A stretch of 22,606 bases of DNA from Dethiosulfatibacter sp. (GCA_019084435.1 JAHRFV010000313.1:1-22606), one strand, 5' to 3'. Counted from the stretch's first letter, positions 6,717 to 14,543 are shown. Notes: a model not told the origin generated them from the letters alone. Numbers and translations: made by a program.

Positions 6717-7865
6717 TTATTCTGAAATCTCTATTGAAATTACATTTTTTATAGTTTGCAGTTTTTCCATACCCTTATAGCTGATGACATAGAGACCCGC
6801 TTCATCCATAAAAAGTTCAGCTGTAAGAAAGGTTTCACGGTCTATTTTCTCAATATGACCATCCGATGCGACCAACATATAATGTTTGGATTCTAAGAGA
6901 TTAAGTAGTTTCTCAATTTCAGCTATTGGAACACTTTTCATATTCAATGATGTAGTCAAAACGTTCTTATATTTATCATAGGCCATTCTCTCATTAAGAT
7001 AAACGGTATCACCATTTTTCAACCATAAAATATGTTTGACTTGCATCCCTTTTGGCATATCAGGCGCTATAAATATCGGTGAGTCTTCTCCTGTATATTT
7101 GATATATCCTTTTTTGAAAATATCCAATTTCTCAGCTTTGTCAAAATTATCCATAGCATGCATTGTGACGCCATTTGAGTTGACTGAAAGGTTAAACCTG
7201 GTTAGTAAGGAATCTACACTCACTGCCTTGTCAACGGAATCATTATATGTGTAATCCAAAGACTCGAGCAATGTTATAGCTGTTTCCATAAATACGATTT
7301 TGCGGGTGGATATTGCGGGCATATCGTCATCTTCTGATATTGACATTTCATCTTTGATCAGTTCGATGCCTGATAACTGATAAACCCAATACATAGATCT
7401 TTCATCAGCGATTGCCGCCCTAATTGGGTAATGTAGTTCTTGAAGAGGCTCATTATTATACTCCCAGATAATATATATGTCTTTTGACTTCACAATTTCA
7501 GCGGGAACTATTATAGAATACCCATCCGCTGCGAAGAGTCTAATCTCGTTATAATTGCGTTGTTCAATATTATAGGGTTGAAGTAGGATATCAAGCTTGA
7601 CACCTGTAATATCTCCGGTTATTATTTCGCCACTGGAAGTTATACAACTGACTGACATTGTTTCAGGGGTCATATCAGTAATTTCTTTTGCTGAAAGAGA
7701 GAATTCGGTGTTGTCGCCTGTAATAACAAGTTTGAATTTTTCAAGTGATATTTTATCAATTTCTGTACTTATGGTAGTTGGTACTGATTCCTGAAGCGGG
7801 GTGTTACATGATGCAAGTAGTAGCATAAAAATAATCAATTTAAACATTCTAGCAGAATTCTTCAT
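6717..7865 (-). CDS. Lipoprotein with repeated SUOX-like (molybdopterin-binding fold) modules
   Basis: First gene of the operon, 382 aa, with signal peptide and lipobox LASC (Cys20). Residues about 43-170 form a SUOX-like domain: SVSCITSSGEIITGDITGVKLDILL (split here as SVSCITSSG at 71-79 and ITGVKLDILL at 86-95), FAADGYSIIVPAE (111-123) and a terminal YWVYQLSGIELI strand region. Cys74 falls where MsrP and sulfite oxidase carry the Mo-binding Cys. Two more degenerate modules can be traced at about 186-290 and 310-380 (VASDGH at 332-337). RBS GGAG at 7871-7874 precedes ATG 7865. It is probably a surface binding protein or an oxidoreductase of unknown substrate. The fold call rests on motif pattern; the repeat structure is my reading. 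Confidence 0.62.
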   Translation of the reverse strand: MKNSARMFKLIIFMLLLASCNTPLQESVPTTISTEIDKISLEKFKLVITGDNTEFSLSAKEITDMTPETMSVSCITSSGEIITGDITGVKLDILLQPYNIEQRNYNEIRLFAADGYSIIVPAEIVKSKDIYIIWEYNNEPLQELHYPIRAAIADERSMYWVYQLSGIELIKDEMSISEDDDMPAISTRKIVFMETAITLLESLDYTYNDSVDKAVSVDSLLTRFNLSVNSNGVTMHAMDNFDKAEKLDIFKKGYIKYTGEDSPIFIAPDMPKGMQVKHILWLKNGDTVYLNERMAYDKYKNVLTTSLNMKSVPIAEIEKLLNLLESKHYMLVASDGHIEKIDRETFLTAELFMDEAGLYVISYKGMEKLQTIKNVISIEISE

Positions 7866-7898
7866 TATAGCTCCTTGTGTAATATAGTATTTTGCCTC

Positions 7899-7926
7899 AA
7901 AAAAAATCTATTCTTCCCAGAATAGA
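7899..7926 (-). terminator. Intrinsic terminator in riboswitch leader
   Basis: On the minus strand, TCTATTCT (7926-7919) pairs perfectly with AGAATAGA (7914-7907) across a GGGA loop, followed by eight T residues (7906-7899). It lies 9 nt after the aptamer and 33 nt before the first start codon, the classic place for the expression platform of a transcription-attenuation riboswitch. Confidence 0.85.
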
Positions 7927-7934
7927 ATCAACCA

Positions 7935-8028
7935 TTATCTCCTTTCCAACTGGGAGGCGTACCCGTTTACAGGTAAACCTATCGTCTGCAAGCCATAGTT
8001 TCCCTTAGGATTTGCAGATCGGAGCTAA
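7935..8028 (-). promoter_or_regulatory. Compact Moco/Tuco (molybdenum or tungsten cofactor) riboswitch aptamer
   Basis: The minus-strand leader matches features I know from the Moco RNA motif. A 5' CTCCGA element (8024-8019) pairs as P1 with GGAG (7942-7939), extended by TTA/TAA past a G-A mismatch. A second helix is CTGCAA (8017-8012) with TTGCAG (7991-7986). A small hairpin has GTTTA/TAAAC arms (7978-7965). The highly conserved 3' block is GCCTCCC (7958-7952), TGGAAAGG (7948-7941) and ATGG (7936-7933), the same arrangement as in the E. coli moaA leader. Only 20 nt separate the P2 arms, so the long P3 arm of the E. coli RNA is missing. P3-less variants have been associated with tungsten cofactor. 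Family call is good; Mo versus W is uncertain. Confidence 0.8.
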
Positions 8029-8040
8029 ATATTCATCATC

Positions 8041-8069
8041 ATTCTATCAGAGATAGGAGTTAAACTCAA
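8041..8069 (-). promoter_or_regulatory. Sigma-A promoter of the riboswitch operon
   Basis: On the minus strand TTGAGT (8069-8064) and TAGAAT (8046-8041) are separated by exactly 17 nt. The predicted start near 8034 is only a few nucleotides before the aptamer's P1 helix, so the transcript begins almost directly with the riboswitch. Confidence 0.75.
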
Positions 8070-8090
8070 CAGTTTGTTGGGTAAAAATGG

Positions 8091-8113
8091 CATCATTCAT
8101 CTGAATTATGATG
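8091..8113. repeat. Inverted repeat CATCAT-N11-ATGATG upstream of the Lon-like gene
   Basis: CATCAT at 8091-8096 and ATGATG at 8108-8113 are perfect inverted half-sites. They end at the -35 region of the rightward promoter (-10 at 8134-8139), a position where a repressor could act. Half-sites are short and AT-rich, so chance is possible. Confidence 0.25.
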
Positions 8114-8130
8114 GTCTCAATAACTAAGTA

Positions 8131-8139
8131 TGATATAAT
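8131..8139 (+). promoter_or_regulatory. Extended -10 promoter for the Lon-like protease gene
   Basis: TGaTATAAT is a perfect -10 hexamer with the extended TG element. No good -35 is seen 16-18 nt upstream. The start of transcription would be near 8146, giving a leader of about 20 nt with CAGGAGG (8155-8161) before ATG 8167. Confidence 0.6.
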
Positions 8140-8166
8140 GTTAGTAATCAAACTCAGGAGGTTACT

Positions 8167-10656
8167 ATGGATGGAATAAAGCTTACTTTTGAGCAGTTGA
8201 GAAATGAGTGCTGTGATGAATGCGCTGATTTTTTATCAACAGCAGAATTAGGGTCGTTGGAGGGTATTATTGGACAAGACAGAGCCGTTGAAGCTATTGA
8301 TTTTGGATTGAACATTAAAAAGAAGGGTTACAATATATTTGTATCAGGTATAAGTGGTACAGGGAGAAACTCTTATATCACTCTGATTGCGAATAGAAAG
8401 GCAAAAACAGAGAAGCCCGCCGATGACTGGGTGTACGTATTCAATTTCAAGAAACCGGAACATCCAATAGCCTTAAATCTTCAGAATGGACAAGGGAAGG
8501 TATTCCAGAAGGCTATAGAGAATTCTATTGTTTTAATCAAAAAAGAGATTGAGAATATATTCATGTCTCAGGAATATGAAAGAGCTAAGAACATGCTTTA
8601 CAAGCAATTGAATGATGTCTCGGAAGAATTGCTCGAAGAGTTAAACGAACTAGCAAAGAAATTTGGATTTACATATACAAACACTGATAGAGGGCTAGTC
8701 AGTATTCCTCTTAAATCTGACGGAAATGCGATGACAGAAGAAGACTTCAAGACTATGACTAAAGAGGTTTATGCTGAAATCCAACAGAAATCAGCTGAAC
8801 TTAATATAGCAAGTATGGATATATTCAAAAAAATTCGAGACGCTGAAGAAAACTATCGTGAAAAACTAAAGAAAATTGATTCTGAATACGCATCCAAGGT
8901 AGTCAAGGTCCACATTGACAAGCTAAAAAATAAATTTGCACCAAATGAAAAACTTGCTGAGTATCTCGATTCTTTAAGACAAGATATAATTGAAAAGGTG
9001 GATCTATTCAAGAATGATGAACCAAAAAAACAAGCAAACCCGTTTTTTGCTTTGCAGGGAAGAAATAACGAGGCTTTTTTTGCAAGATATAGGGTCAATC
9101 TTTTTGTTGATAATTCTGATAAAAACTATGCCCCAGTAGTGTTTGAAACAAATCCGACCTACACCAACCTACTAGGCAGCATAGAATTTGAAAATGAAAT
9201 GGGTTTTCTTAAAACCTCTTTTGATAAGGTAAGTGCTGGTTCACTCCATGCTGCTAATGGTGGTTATCTGGTGTTGCAAGTCAAAGATCTGATGGAAAAT
9301 ATTTATGCTTACAAAGGCATGATGAGAGCATTGATGAACGAGGAAATCAAGGTTGAGACCATACAAGCTACAATGGGTTATCCGATGACAACAGGTATGA
9401 AGCCGGAACCTATACCTTTAAATGTAAAAGTAATAATAGTTGGCGATCCATACACATACAGCATACTTTATGCTTATGATGAACAGTTTTCTAAACTTTT
9501 TAAATTGAGAGCTGATTTTGACGTAGAAATGAAAAGGACACCTGATAATGTGGAGAAAATGGCAAAATTCATAGCATCACATGCCAATAATGTGGGTCTC
9601 ATGCATTTTGACAAGGAGGCCGTGTGCAAAGTAGTGGAATATAGTTCGAGGATAGCCGAGGATAAAGATAAGCTGACCTCGCAGTTTAATAGACTAGTGG
9701 ACGTGTTATATGAAGCAGATTCATGGGCAACATCTCATGGGAGCGATTTAGTTAGAAAAGAGCATGTTTCCAAAGCCATAGATCAAAAAACTAATCGGAA
9801 CAATATGTACGAGGAAAAAATACTGGAATTGTTTAAAGATGAAACCTATCTACTTGATGTTGATGGCGAAAAAATCGGAGAAATTAACGGATTGGCTGTA
9901 GTTAGCACAGGGGAGTATTCTTTTGGAAAACCGTCAAAGATAACTGTATCAACCTACAGCGGACGTTCAGGGCTTATCAATATAGAAAGGGAAGCTAGAA
10001 CCAGTGGAAAGATACACGATAAGGGAGTTATGATTATTCACGGATACATGGGATATAAATATGCTCAGGATAAGCCACTTGCTTTGTCTGCCAGCATTGT
10101 GTTTGAGCAGCTCTATTCTGGGATTGATGGAGACAGCGCATCAAGCACAGAGCTATATGCGATTTTATCAAGTCTATCTGAAGTTCCAATCAAGCAAGGG
10201 ATTGCTGTAACTGGCTCTGTTAACCAAAGAGGCATGATTCAGCCAATTGGTGGTGTGAACGAAAAGGTTGAAGGTTATTTCAAGGTGTGCAAGATTAAGG
10301 GCTTGACAGGTGAGCAAGGAGTCATCATACCACACCAGAATATCAATAACCTGATGCTATCTGATGATGTTATTGAAGCCGTTAAAAATGGAGTTTTTCA
10401 TATTTATGCCGTGAAAACTGTTGATGAGGGAATTGAGATACTGACTGGAAGACCAGCTGGGCAAAAGGATGATAAGGGGTGTTATGAAAAAGACACAATA
10501 CATTATCTGGTTGACCAAAAGCTGACGACCTATTATGAACAACCTGACAAGAATAAAAATAGCAGTAAAGGTAAATCGAAAGCTAAAGCTAAAGATAAAG
10601 AGAACGATAAATCAAATAACGGTATTGACAAAGATGAAGAAAAAATACAAGTTTAA
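8167..10656 (+). CDS. Lon-like ATP-dependent protease (AAA_32/LonB-related family)
   Basis: Cytosolic AAA+ serine protease, 829 aa. A Walker A-like GISGTGRNS lies at 61-69 with Arg67 in place of the usual Lys, as found in this Lon-related family. A charged helical insert runs at about 130-290. An ATPase core follows (KVIIVGDP, then arginine-rich sensor regions), then the C-terminal Lon protease domain with catalytic Ser657 (GDSASS) and Lys700 (NEKVEG). Their 43-residue spacing equals that of E. coli Lon. It has no Lon N-domain. The tail after about 795 is a Lys/Asn/Asp-rich low-complexity stretch. ATG 8167 follows CAGGAGG. The gene is divergent from the riboswitch operon and overlaps the next small gene by 23 nt. 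Its substrates are unknown. Confidence 0.9.
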   Translation: MDGIKLTFEQLRNECCDECADFLSTAELGSLEGIIGQDRAVEAIDFGLNIKKKGYNIFVSGISGTGRNSYITLIANRKAKTEKPADDWVYVFNFKKPEHPIALNLQNGQGKVFQKAIENSIVLIKKEIENIFMSQEYERAKNMLYKQLNDVSEELLEELNELAKKFGFTYTNTDRGLVSIPLKSDGNAMTEEDFKTMTKEVYAEIQQKSAELNIASMDIFKKIRDAEENYREKLKKIDSEYASKVVKVHIDKLKNKFAPNEKLAEYLDSLRQDIIEKVDLFKNDEPKKQANPFFALQGRNNEAFFARYRVNLFVDNSDKNYAPVVFETNPTYTNLLGSIEFENEMGFLKTSFDKVSAGSLHAANGGYLVLQVKDLMENIYAYKGMMRALMNEEIKVETIQATMGYPMTTGMKPEPIPLNVKVIIVGDPYTYSILYAYDEQFSKLFKLRADFDVEMKRTPDNVEKMAKFIASHANNVGLMHFDKEAVCKVVEYSSRIAEDKDKLTSQFNRLVDVLYEADSWATSHGSDLVRKEHVSKAIDQKTNRNNMYEEKILELFKDETYLLDVDGEKIGEINGLAVVSTGEYSFGKPSKITVSTYSGRSGLINIEREARTSGKIHDKGVMIIHGYMGYKYAQDKPLALSASIVFEQLYSGIDGDSASSTELYAILSSLSEVPIKQGIAVTGSVNQRGMIQPIGGVNEKVEGYFKVCKIKGLTGEQGVIIPHQNINNLMLSDDVIEAVKNGVFHIYAVKTVDEGIEILTGRPAGQKDDKGCYEKDTIHYLVDQKLTTYYEQPDKNKNSSKGKSKAKAKDKENDKSNNGIDKDEEKIQV

Positions 10657-10798
10657 GTGTAAGACCTGTAGTAATAGGTGTAGGCTGAAGGTTGTGGTTA
10701 AAGATGGTAGTATCGAATCTGTTAAAGGAAATAAATGTAAGAGGGGACTCCAGTTTGCAGACAAGAAACTGATTAAGAAAGGGATTATAAAACAATAA
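10634..10798 (+). CDS. Small DUF1667-like four-cysteine protein
   Basis: A 54-aa basic protein with C9xxC12xxxC16 and a distant C35 in VKGNKCKRG. This pattern and the KDGSIESVKGNKCKRG core match the N-terminal part of DUF1667 proteins, which are usually longer and occur near anaerobic glycerol-3-phosphate dehydrogenase. The four Cys probably bind a metal or Fe-S cluster. I chose ATG 10634, which overlaps the Lon-like gene by 23 nt in another frame, because the upstream in-frame part is just the shadow of the Lon lysine-rich tail. The ribosome binding site is weak, which suggests translational coupling. A strong terminator follows directly. Confidence 0.6.
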   Translation: MKKKYKFKCKTCSNRCRLKVVVKDGSIESVKGNKCKRGLQFADKKLIKKGIIKQ

Positions 10799-10799
10799 T

Positions 10800-10851
10800 A
10801 AAAAAACATATTTGCAAGAAATAAAATACATCTTGCAAATATGTTTTTTTT
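10800..10851. terminator. Strong bidirectional intrinsic terminator
   Basis: A perfect 14-bp inverted repeat (10806-10819 with 10831-10844, arm ACATATTTGCAAGA) has an 11-nt loop. It is flanked by an A run on the left and a T run on the right (10845-10851). It ends the Lon-like/DUF1667 transcript. Confidence 0.9.
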
Positions 10852-10888
10852 AATGTAGAATAATTTACATCAATTTGAGAATTTTGAT

Positions 10889-10897
10889 TGGTATAAT
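10889..10897 (+). promoter_or_regulatory. Extended -10 promoter for the aconitase-family gene
   Basis: TGgTATAAT with no convincing -35 at the standard distance. The predicted start is near 10904, and AAAGGAG (10914-10920) then leads to ATG 10926. Confidence 0.6.
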
Positions 10898-10925
10898 GTC
10901 ATCAATCAATACAAAGGAGTTTAAA

Positions 10926-13196
10926 ATGGTAAGAATAGTCTACAATAGTGTCCTGTTAGTCAATAATAATATACTGATTGAAAATAATAGAATCAATGAA
11001 TCTGACACAAAAATGGATATCCCTGCAAAAAAAGGAACTATGACTTATAGGATACTGAAAAACCACAATATCAGTCCAAACATGGATCAACTAAGGATTA
11101 AGTTTGATGCCATGGCATCCCATGACATCACATACGTTGGGATTGTCCAGACAGCTAGAGCCAGTGGATTGAAACAATTCCCAATGCCTTATGTTTTGAC
11201 AAATTGCCACAACAGCTTATGCGCGGTGGGTGGGACAATTAATGAAGACGACCATCTATTTGGTTTATCAGCAGCGCAAAAATATGGAGGTATATACGTA
11301 CCAGCACATCAAGCGGTCATTCATCAGTATATGAGGGAAGTCATGGCCGGATGCGGAAAGATGATTCTAGGTTCAGACAGTCACACGAGATACGGGGTTT
11401 TGGGAACTATGGCTATTGGAGAAGGCGGACCTGAACTTGTCAAACAACTTCTTGAAAAGACATACGATTTAGATTATCCAGAGGTGATTGCGGTCTATCT
11501 AGAAGGACAGGTAACAAATGGCGTTGGACCTCAAGACATTGCACTTTCAATTATTAAAGCGGTGTTTGAATCAGGATTTGTGAAGAATAAGATTTTGGAG
11601 TTCGTAGGACCCGGTATTGCAGAATTAAGTGTTGATTTCAGAAATGGAATTGACGTTATGACAACAGAAACCACATGTCTTTCCAGTATCTGGATAACTG
11701 ATGATAAGGTTGAAGCGTATATGGATCTGCATTGCAGGAAATCAGATTATAGTACACTAAAACCTGATGATTTAGCTCATTATGATGGTGCGCTAGTAGT
11801 GGATCTCAAAGCCATAAGACCAATGATTGCATTGCCTTTCCATCCAAGTAACGCTTTTACTATAAAGGAGTTCAAAGAAAACCAATTAGATATTTTAAAT
11901 CTGGTTGAAAAAGAGGCTCATAGAGATTTTGGAAAATCAAATGATGGTTTTAGATTGACTGATAAAATAATTAATGGACAGATGTTTGTTGATCAAGGGA
12001 TTGTTGCAGGCTGTTCAGGTGGAACCTATGAGAATATTGCATTGATGGCTGGAGCAATGGATCAAAGATCAACGGGATCAGGCAGCTTTTCACTAAGCGT
12101 TTATCCTGCTAGTCAACCTATATTTTTTGAGTTGAATAGGAATGGCAGTATCAATAAGTTGATGGAGGCAGGAGCCAACATCAAGACAGCATTTTGTGGG
12201 CCATGCTTTGGTGCAGGGGATGTTCCTGCAAATAATGGATTTAGTATCCGTCATACAACGAGAAACTTTCCAAACAGAGAAGGCTCTAAGCCATCAGACA
12301 ATCAAATAGCTTACGTTGCCCTTATGGATGCAAGATCAATTACTGCTACAGCTATTAATGGCGGGAGATTGACCAGTGGGGATGATATCCAATGGAACAA
12401 TGATATTCCAGAATATCACTACAATGAAAGGATCTATGAGAACCGCGTTTACCATGGTTTTGGGAAACCAAAAGAAACAGAATTACAATTTGCACCAAAC
12501 ATAAAGGATTGGCCGGATATAATCGAAATGACACAGAACTTGTTGTTAAGAGCAGCGAGTGTTATTCATGATCCCGTTACCACTACAGATGAACTGATTC
12601 CATCTGGAGAAACCTCTTCGTATCGCTCGAATCCGATGAAACTTGCGGAATTTACATTAAGTAGGAAAGATCCCGGTTATGTACCAAGAGCTAAAATGAC
12701 GCAAATGCTTGAGAACGAAAGATTAGAAGAAAGTGATAAGATAGAATCCCATAGGGAATCAGATACACTATTTGACATGATAAATAAAATTGATTCAAAA
12801 GCATCTCGACTGAATACCTCTATTGGTAGTTTCATATACGCAGTCAAACCCGGTGATGGTTCAGCCAGGGAACAAGCAGCTTCATGTCAGAAAGTGCTGG
12901 GCGGTTGGGCGAATATTGCTAAGGGATATGCAACGAAGCGATACAGGAGCAATTGCATCAATTGGGGTATTATACCTTTTGAAATCAAAGATGAAGTAAA
13001 TATTAATGTGGATGACTATTTATATCTTCCAAGAATCAGAAAAGCTATTGAAGATGGATTGGAAGTCATTGAAGGTTTTATTCTTAGCAATGGAAAAGAA
13101 AGAAGGATTGAATTGCATCTTCCTGACATGTCTAAAGAAGAACGGAAAATATTAGTATCCGGTTGTCTGATGAATTATTACAGTAATGACAATTAA
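10926..13196 (+). CDS. Aconitase-superfamily hydratase (YbhJ-type)
   Basis: Fe-S hydro-lyase of the aconitase superfamily, 756 aa, similar in length to E. coli YbhJ (about 750 aa). Cluster ligands are Cys363 (AGCSGGTYE), Cys424 and Cys427 ([10 protein letters not shown]). Superfamily landmarks include [22 protein letters not shown] and [12 protein letters not shown] in the N-terminal half, and the C-terminal swivelling domain ([17 protein letters not shown], then [14 protein letters not shown]). The annotated start is ATG 10926 with AAAGGAG 5 nt upstream; longer in-frame starts would fall before the promoter's start site. Whether it acts on citrate/isocitrate, homocitrate or another hydroxyacid is not decidable here, since the YbhJ clade has no firm substrate. 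It is flanked by a terminator and the NTPase-methyltransferase gene 49 nt downstream. Confidence 0.85.
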   Translation: MVRIVYNSVLLVNNNILIENNRINESDTKMDIPAKKGTMTYRILKNHNISPNMDQLRIKFDAMASHDITYVGIVQTARASGLKQFPMPYVLTNCHNSLCAVGGTINEDDHLFGLSAAQKYGGIYVPAHQAVIHQYMREVMAGCGKMILGSDSHTRYGVLGTMAIGEGGPELVKQLLEKTYDLDYPEVIAVYLEGQVTNGVGPQDIALSIIKAVFESGFVKNKILEFVGPGIAELSVDFRNGIDVMTTETTCLSSIWITDDKVEAYMDLHCRKSDYSTLKPDDLAHYDGALVVDLKAIRPMIALPFHPSNAFTIKEFKENQLDILNLVEKEAHRDFGKSNDGFRLTDKIINGQMFVDQGIVAGCSGGTYENIALMAGAMDQRSTGSGSFSLSVYPASQPIFFELNRNGSINKLMEAGANIKTAFCGPCFGAGDVPANNGFSIRHTTRNFPNREGSKPSDNQIAYVALMDARSITATAINGGRLTSGDDIQWNNDIPEYHYNERIYENRVYHGFGKPKETELQFAPNIKDWPDIIEMTQNLLLRAASVIHDPVTTTDELIPSGETSSYRSNPMKLAEFTLSRKDPGYVPRAKMTQMLENERLEESDKIESHRESDTLFDMINKIDSKASRLNTSIGSFIYAVKPGDGSAREQAASCQKVLGGWANIAKGYATKRYRSNCINWGIIPFEIKDEVNINVDDYLYLPRIRKAIEDGLEVIEGFILSNGKERRIELHLPDMSKEERKILVSGCLMNYYSNDN

Positions 13197-13245
13197 ATGC
13201 AATTGTGATATGCTTGTCAATGAATAAAAATTGGGCAGGCTAATT

Positions 13246-14523
13246 ATGAAGAATTTGTTTATTTCAGGTGATATCGGAGTAGGAAAATCCCATTTATTGA
13301 GAAATGTGCTAGAGGAACTCAATGTTTCATTGGGTGGCTTTATCACAGGGAAAGACTATGACCAGAAAGGTCACACAGTGTATATTAAATCCTTGAATGA
13401 TTTTATATCTTTCAAAAACGTTGCTTATGTTGTAGGGGGAACAGATATCTATAGCGCAACAGTATTCAGTGAAAACTTTGACTCGTTTGGTGCAGAAACC
13501 ATTGAGTATTCAATAGCCAACAGAGAGCTAACAGTAATGGATGAGGTCGGCGTAATGGAGAGGGACTCCCCTGTGTTTCTCCAGAGCATAATCGATGCTT
13601 TGGATAGCAAAAAACCAGTGGTCGGTGTAATAAAGAACAGAAAAGATGATTATCTTGAGAGGATAAAATCACGTCATGACACCAAAATTTTATTTTTAAC
13701 CGGTTCAAATGGGTTGGAGACATACGAAGAGATAATGAACTGGATGGTTCAGAATAATTTAGAGTTAAAGAAGAAAAAATCTCATCAATGGCAACAAAAA
13801 AGAATTGATATGTACGAGAGGGCTTTGTCATTTGAACATACCGACTATCCACATGTTTTATTGAATGAAATCTTAAATAGGACCGACAATCTGGAGAATA
13901 AAACTTGGCTGGATTTAGGGGCAGGAACAGGTGCTTTTTCCATACCTATTGCAAAAAAAAGCAAGAGTGTATGTTGTATTGATTCGTCATTCAATATGCT
14001 GTTAAACTTGTCAGATAAACTTCATAATCAAAAAATAAGCAATATTGAAGCTTGCCTGATTCCCTTCTCAAGACTCCAAAACAAGAATTTCGATTATGTT
14101 TTAAGTTCTTTTAGTGGAAATGCCCTAAGAGAAAAGGAAAATTTGGATAAGTTTATTGAAATTGCTGTTGAAAAGGCCTTTATCATATGTCCACCGGAAA
14201 AAGGCAGACACAATTTTAACGGCGAGGAACTCGAAGAGAGAATCGGTCGAAAAATCAAATCCTTCGGTGGAGGATCAACTGAAATCCTAAGTTTTTTGGA
14301 GTCGGAAAAAATTGCTTATCATTATAAAGAAATCGACTTTAATTTTCCTCAGGTCTTTAATACCAGAGAAGAATGCTTTCATTTTTTTAGGGATTTTTAT
14401 CATATCAAAAGAAACGAGGAAACTATTCTTGCAGATTTTATTGAGGACTATTTAAGGACTGAACAGCGTTATTATGTTTTTGATAATTATAGGCGTGCTG
14501 GGTTTGTGTGTGTTGAAAAATAG
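13246..14523 (+). CDS. Fusion of THEP1-like P-loop NTPase and class I SAM methyltransferase
   Basis: A 425-aa two-domain protein. The N-terminal domain (about 1-165) has Walker A GDIGVGKS (8-15), a GGFITG segment and VMDEVGVME (Walker B with the DEVG/DEIG form typical of THEP1/NTPase_1 nucleoside triphosphatases). A Lys-rich linker (about 170-185) leads to a Rossmann methyltransferase domain with motif I LDLGAGTG (222-229), the acidic end of strand 2 at CIDSS and DYVLSSFSG in motif IV position. The substrate is unknown. I start at ATG 13246; a TTG 15 nt upstream is possible, and neither has a strong RBS. It lies convergent to xdhC-mocA-yqeC, so a role in metal-cofactor enzymes is possible but unproven. 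Confidence 0.7.
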   Translation: MKNLFISGDIGVGKSHLLRNVLEELNVSLGGFITGKDYDQKGHTVYIKSLNDFISFKNVAYVVGGTDIYSATVFSENFDSFGAETIEYSIANRELTVMDEVGVMERDSPVFLQSIIDALDSKKPVVGVIKNRKDDYLERIKSRHDTKILFLTGSNGLETYEEIMNWMVQNNLELKKKKSHQWQQKRIDMYERALSFEHTDYPHVLLNEILNRTDNLENKTWLDLGAGTGAFSIPIAKKSKSVCCIDSSFNMLLNLSDKLHNQKISNIEACLIPFSRLQNKNFDYVLSSFSGNALREKENLDKFIEIAVEKAFIICPPEKGRHNFNGEELEERIGRKIKSFGGGSTEILSFLESEKIAYHYKEIDFNFPQVFNTREECFHFFRDFYHIKRNEETILADFIEDYLRTEQRYYVFDNYRRAGFVCVEK

Positions 14524-14543
14524 AGAGCCTCAAAAGAGGCTCT
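14524..14543. terminator. Hairpin between convergent genes, bidirectional terminator
   Basis: AGAGCCTC (14524-14531) pairs perfectly with GAGGCTCT (14536-14543) around an AAAA loop, 8 GC-containing pairs. It lies between the stop of the NTPase-methyltransferase gene and the stop of xdhC. The T tract is better on the minus strand (CTATTTTTC). Confidence 0.75.

Noticed and set aside
7935..8028. Leader read as a cyclic-di-GMP-I, tetrahydrofolate or cobalamin riboswitch
   Set aside because: Some short strings (GGGAAACTATGG, TGCAAA) recall the c-di-GMP-I core, but the required GNRA receptor layout and the cobalamin B12 box are absent, while the 3' block and 5' CTCCGA fit the Moco motif.
7922..8047. 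ATAGAAT (8047-8041) is fully complementary to ATTCTAT (7928-7922) in the terminator, a possible antiterminator bracketing the aptamer
   Set aside because: The ATAGAAT segment coincides with the -10 box TAGAAT of the operon promoter, so it should not be in the transcript.
10535..10633. N-terminal extension of the small Cys protein to ATG 10535
   Set aside because: The added residues are merely the Lon lysine-rich tail read in another frame, and the DUF1667-like part starts at 10634.
10875..10925. Upstream in-frame start for the aconitase-family gene
   Set aside because: It covers the extended -10 promoter, and AAAGGAG is correctly placed for ATG 10926.
13466..13852. Leftward 128-codon frame opposite the NTPase-methyltransferase gene
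   Set aside because: Antisense shadow with no family signature or ribosome binding site.
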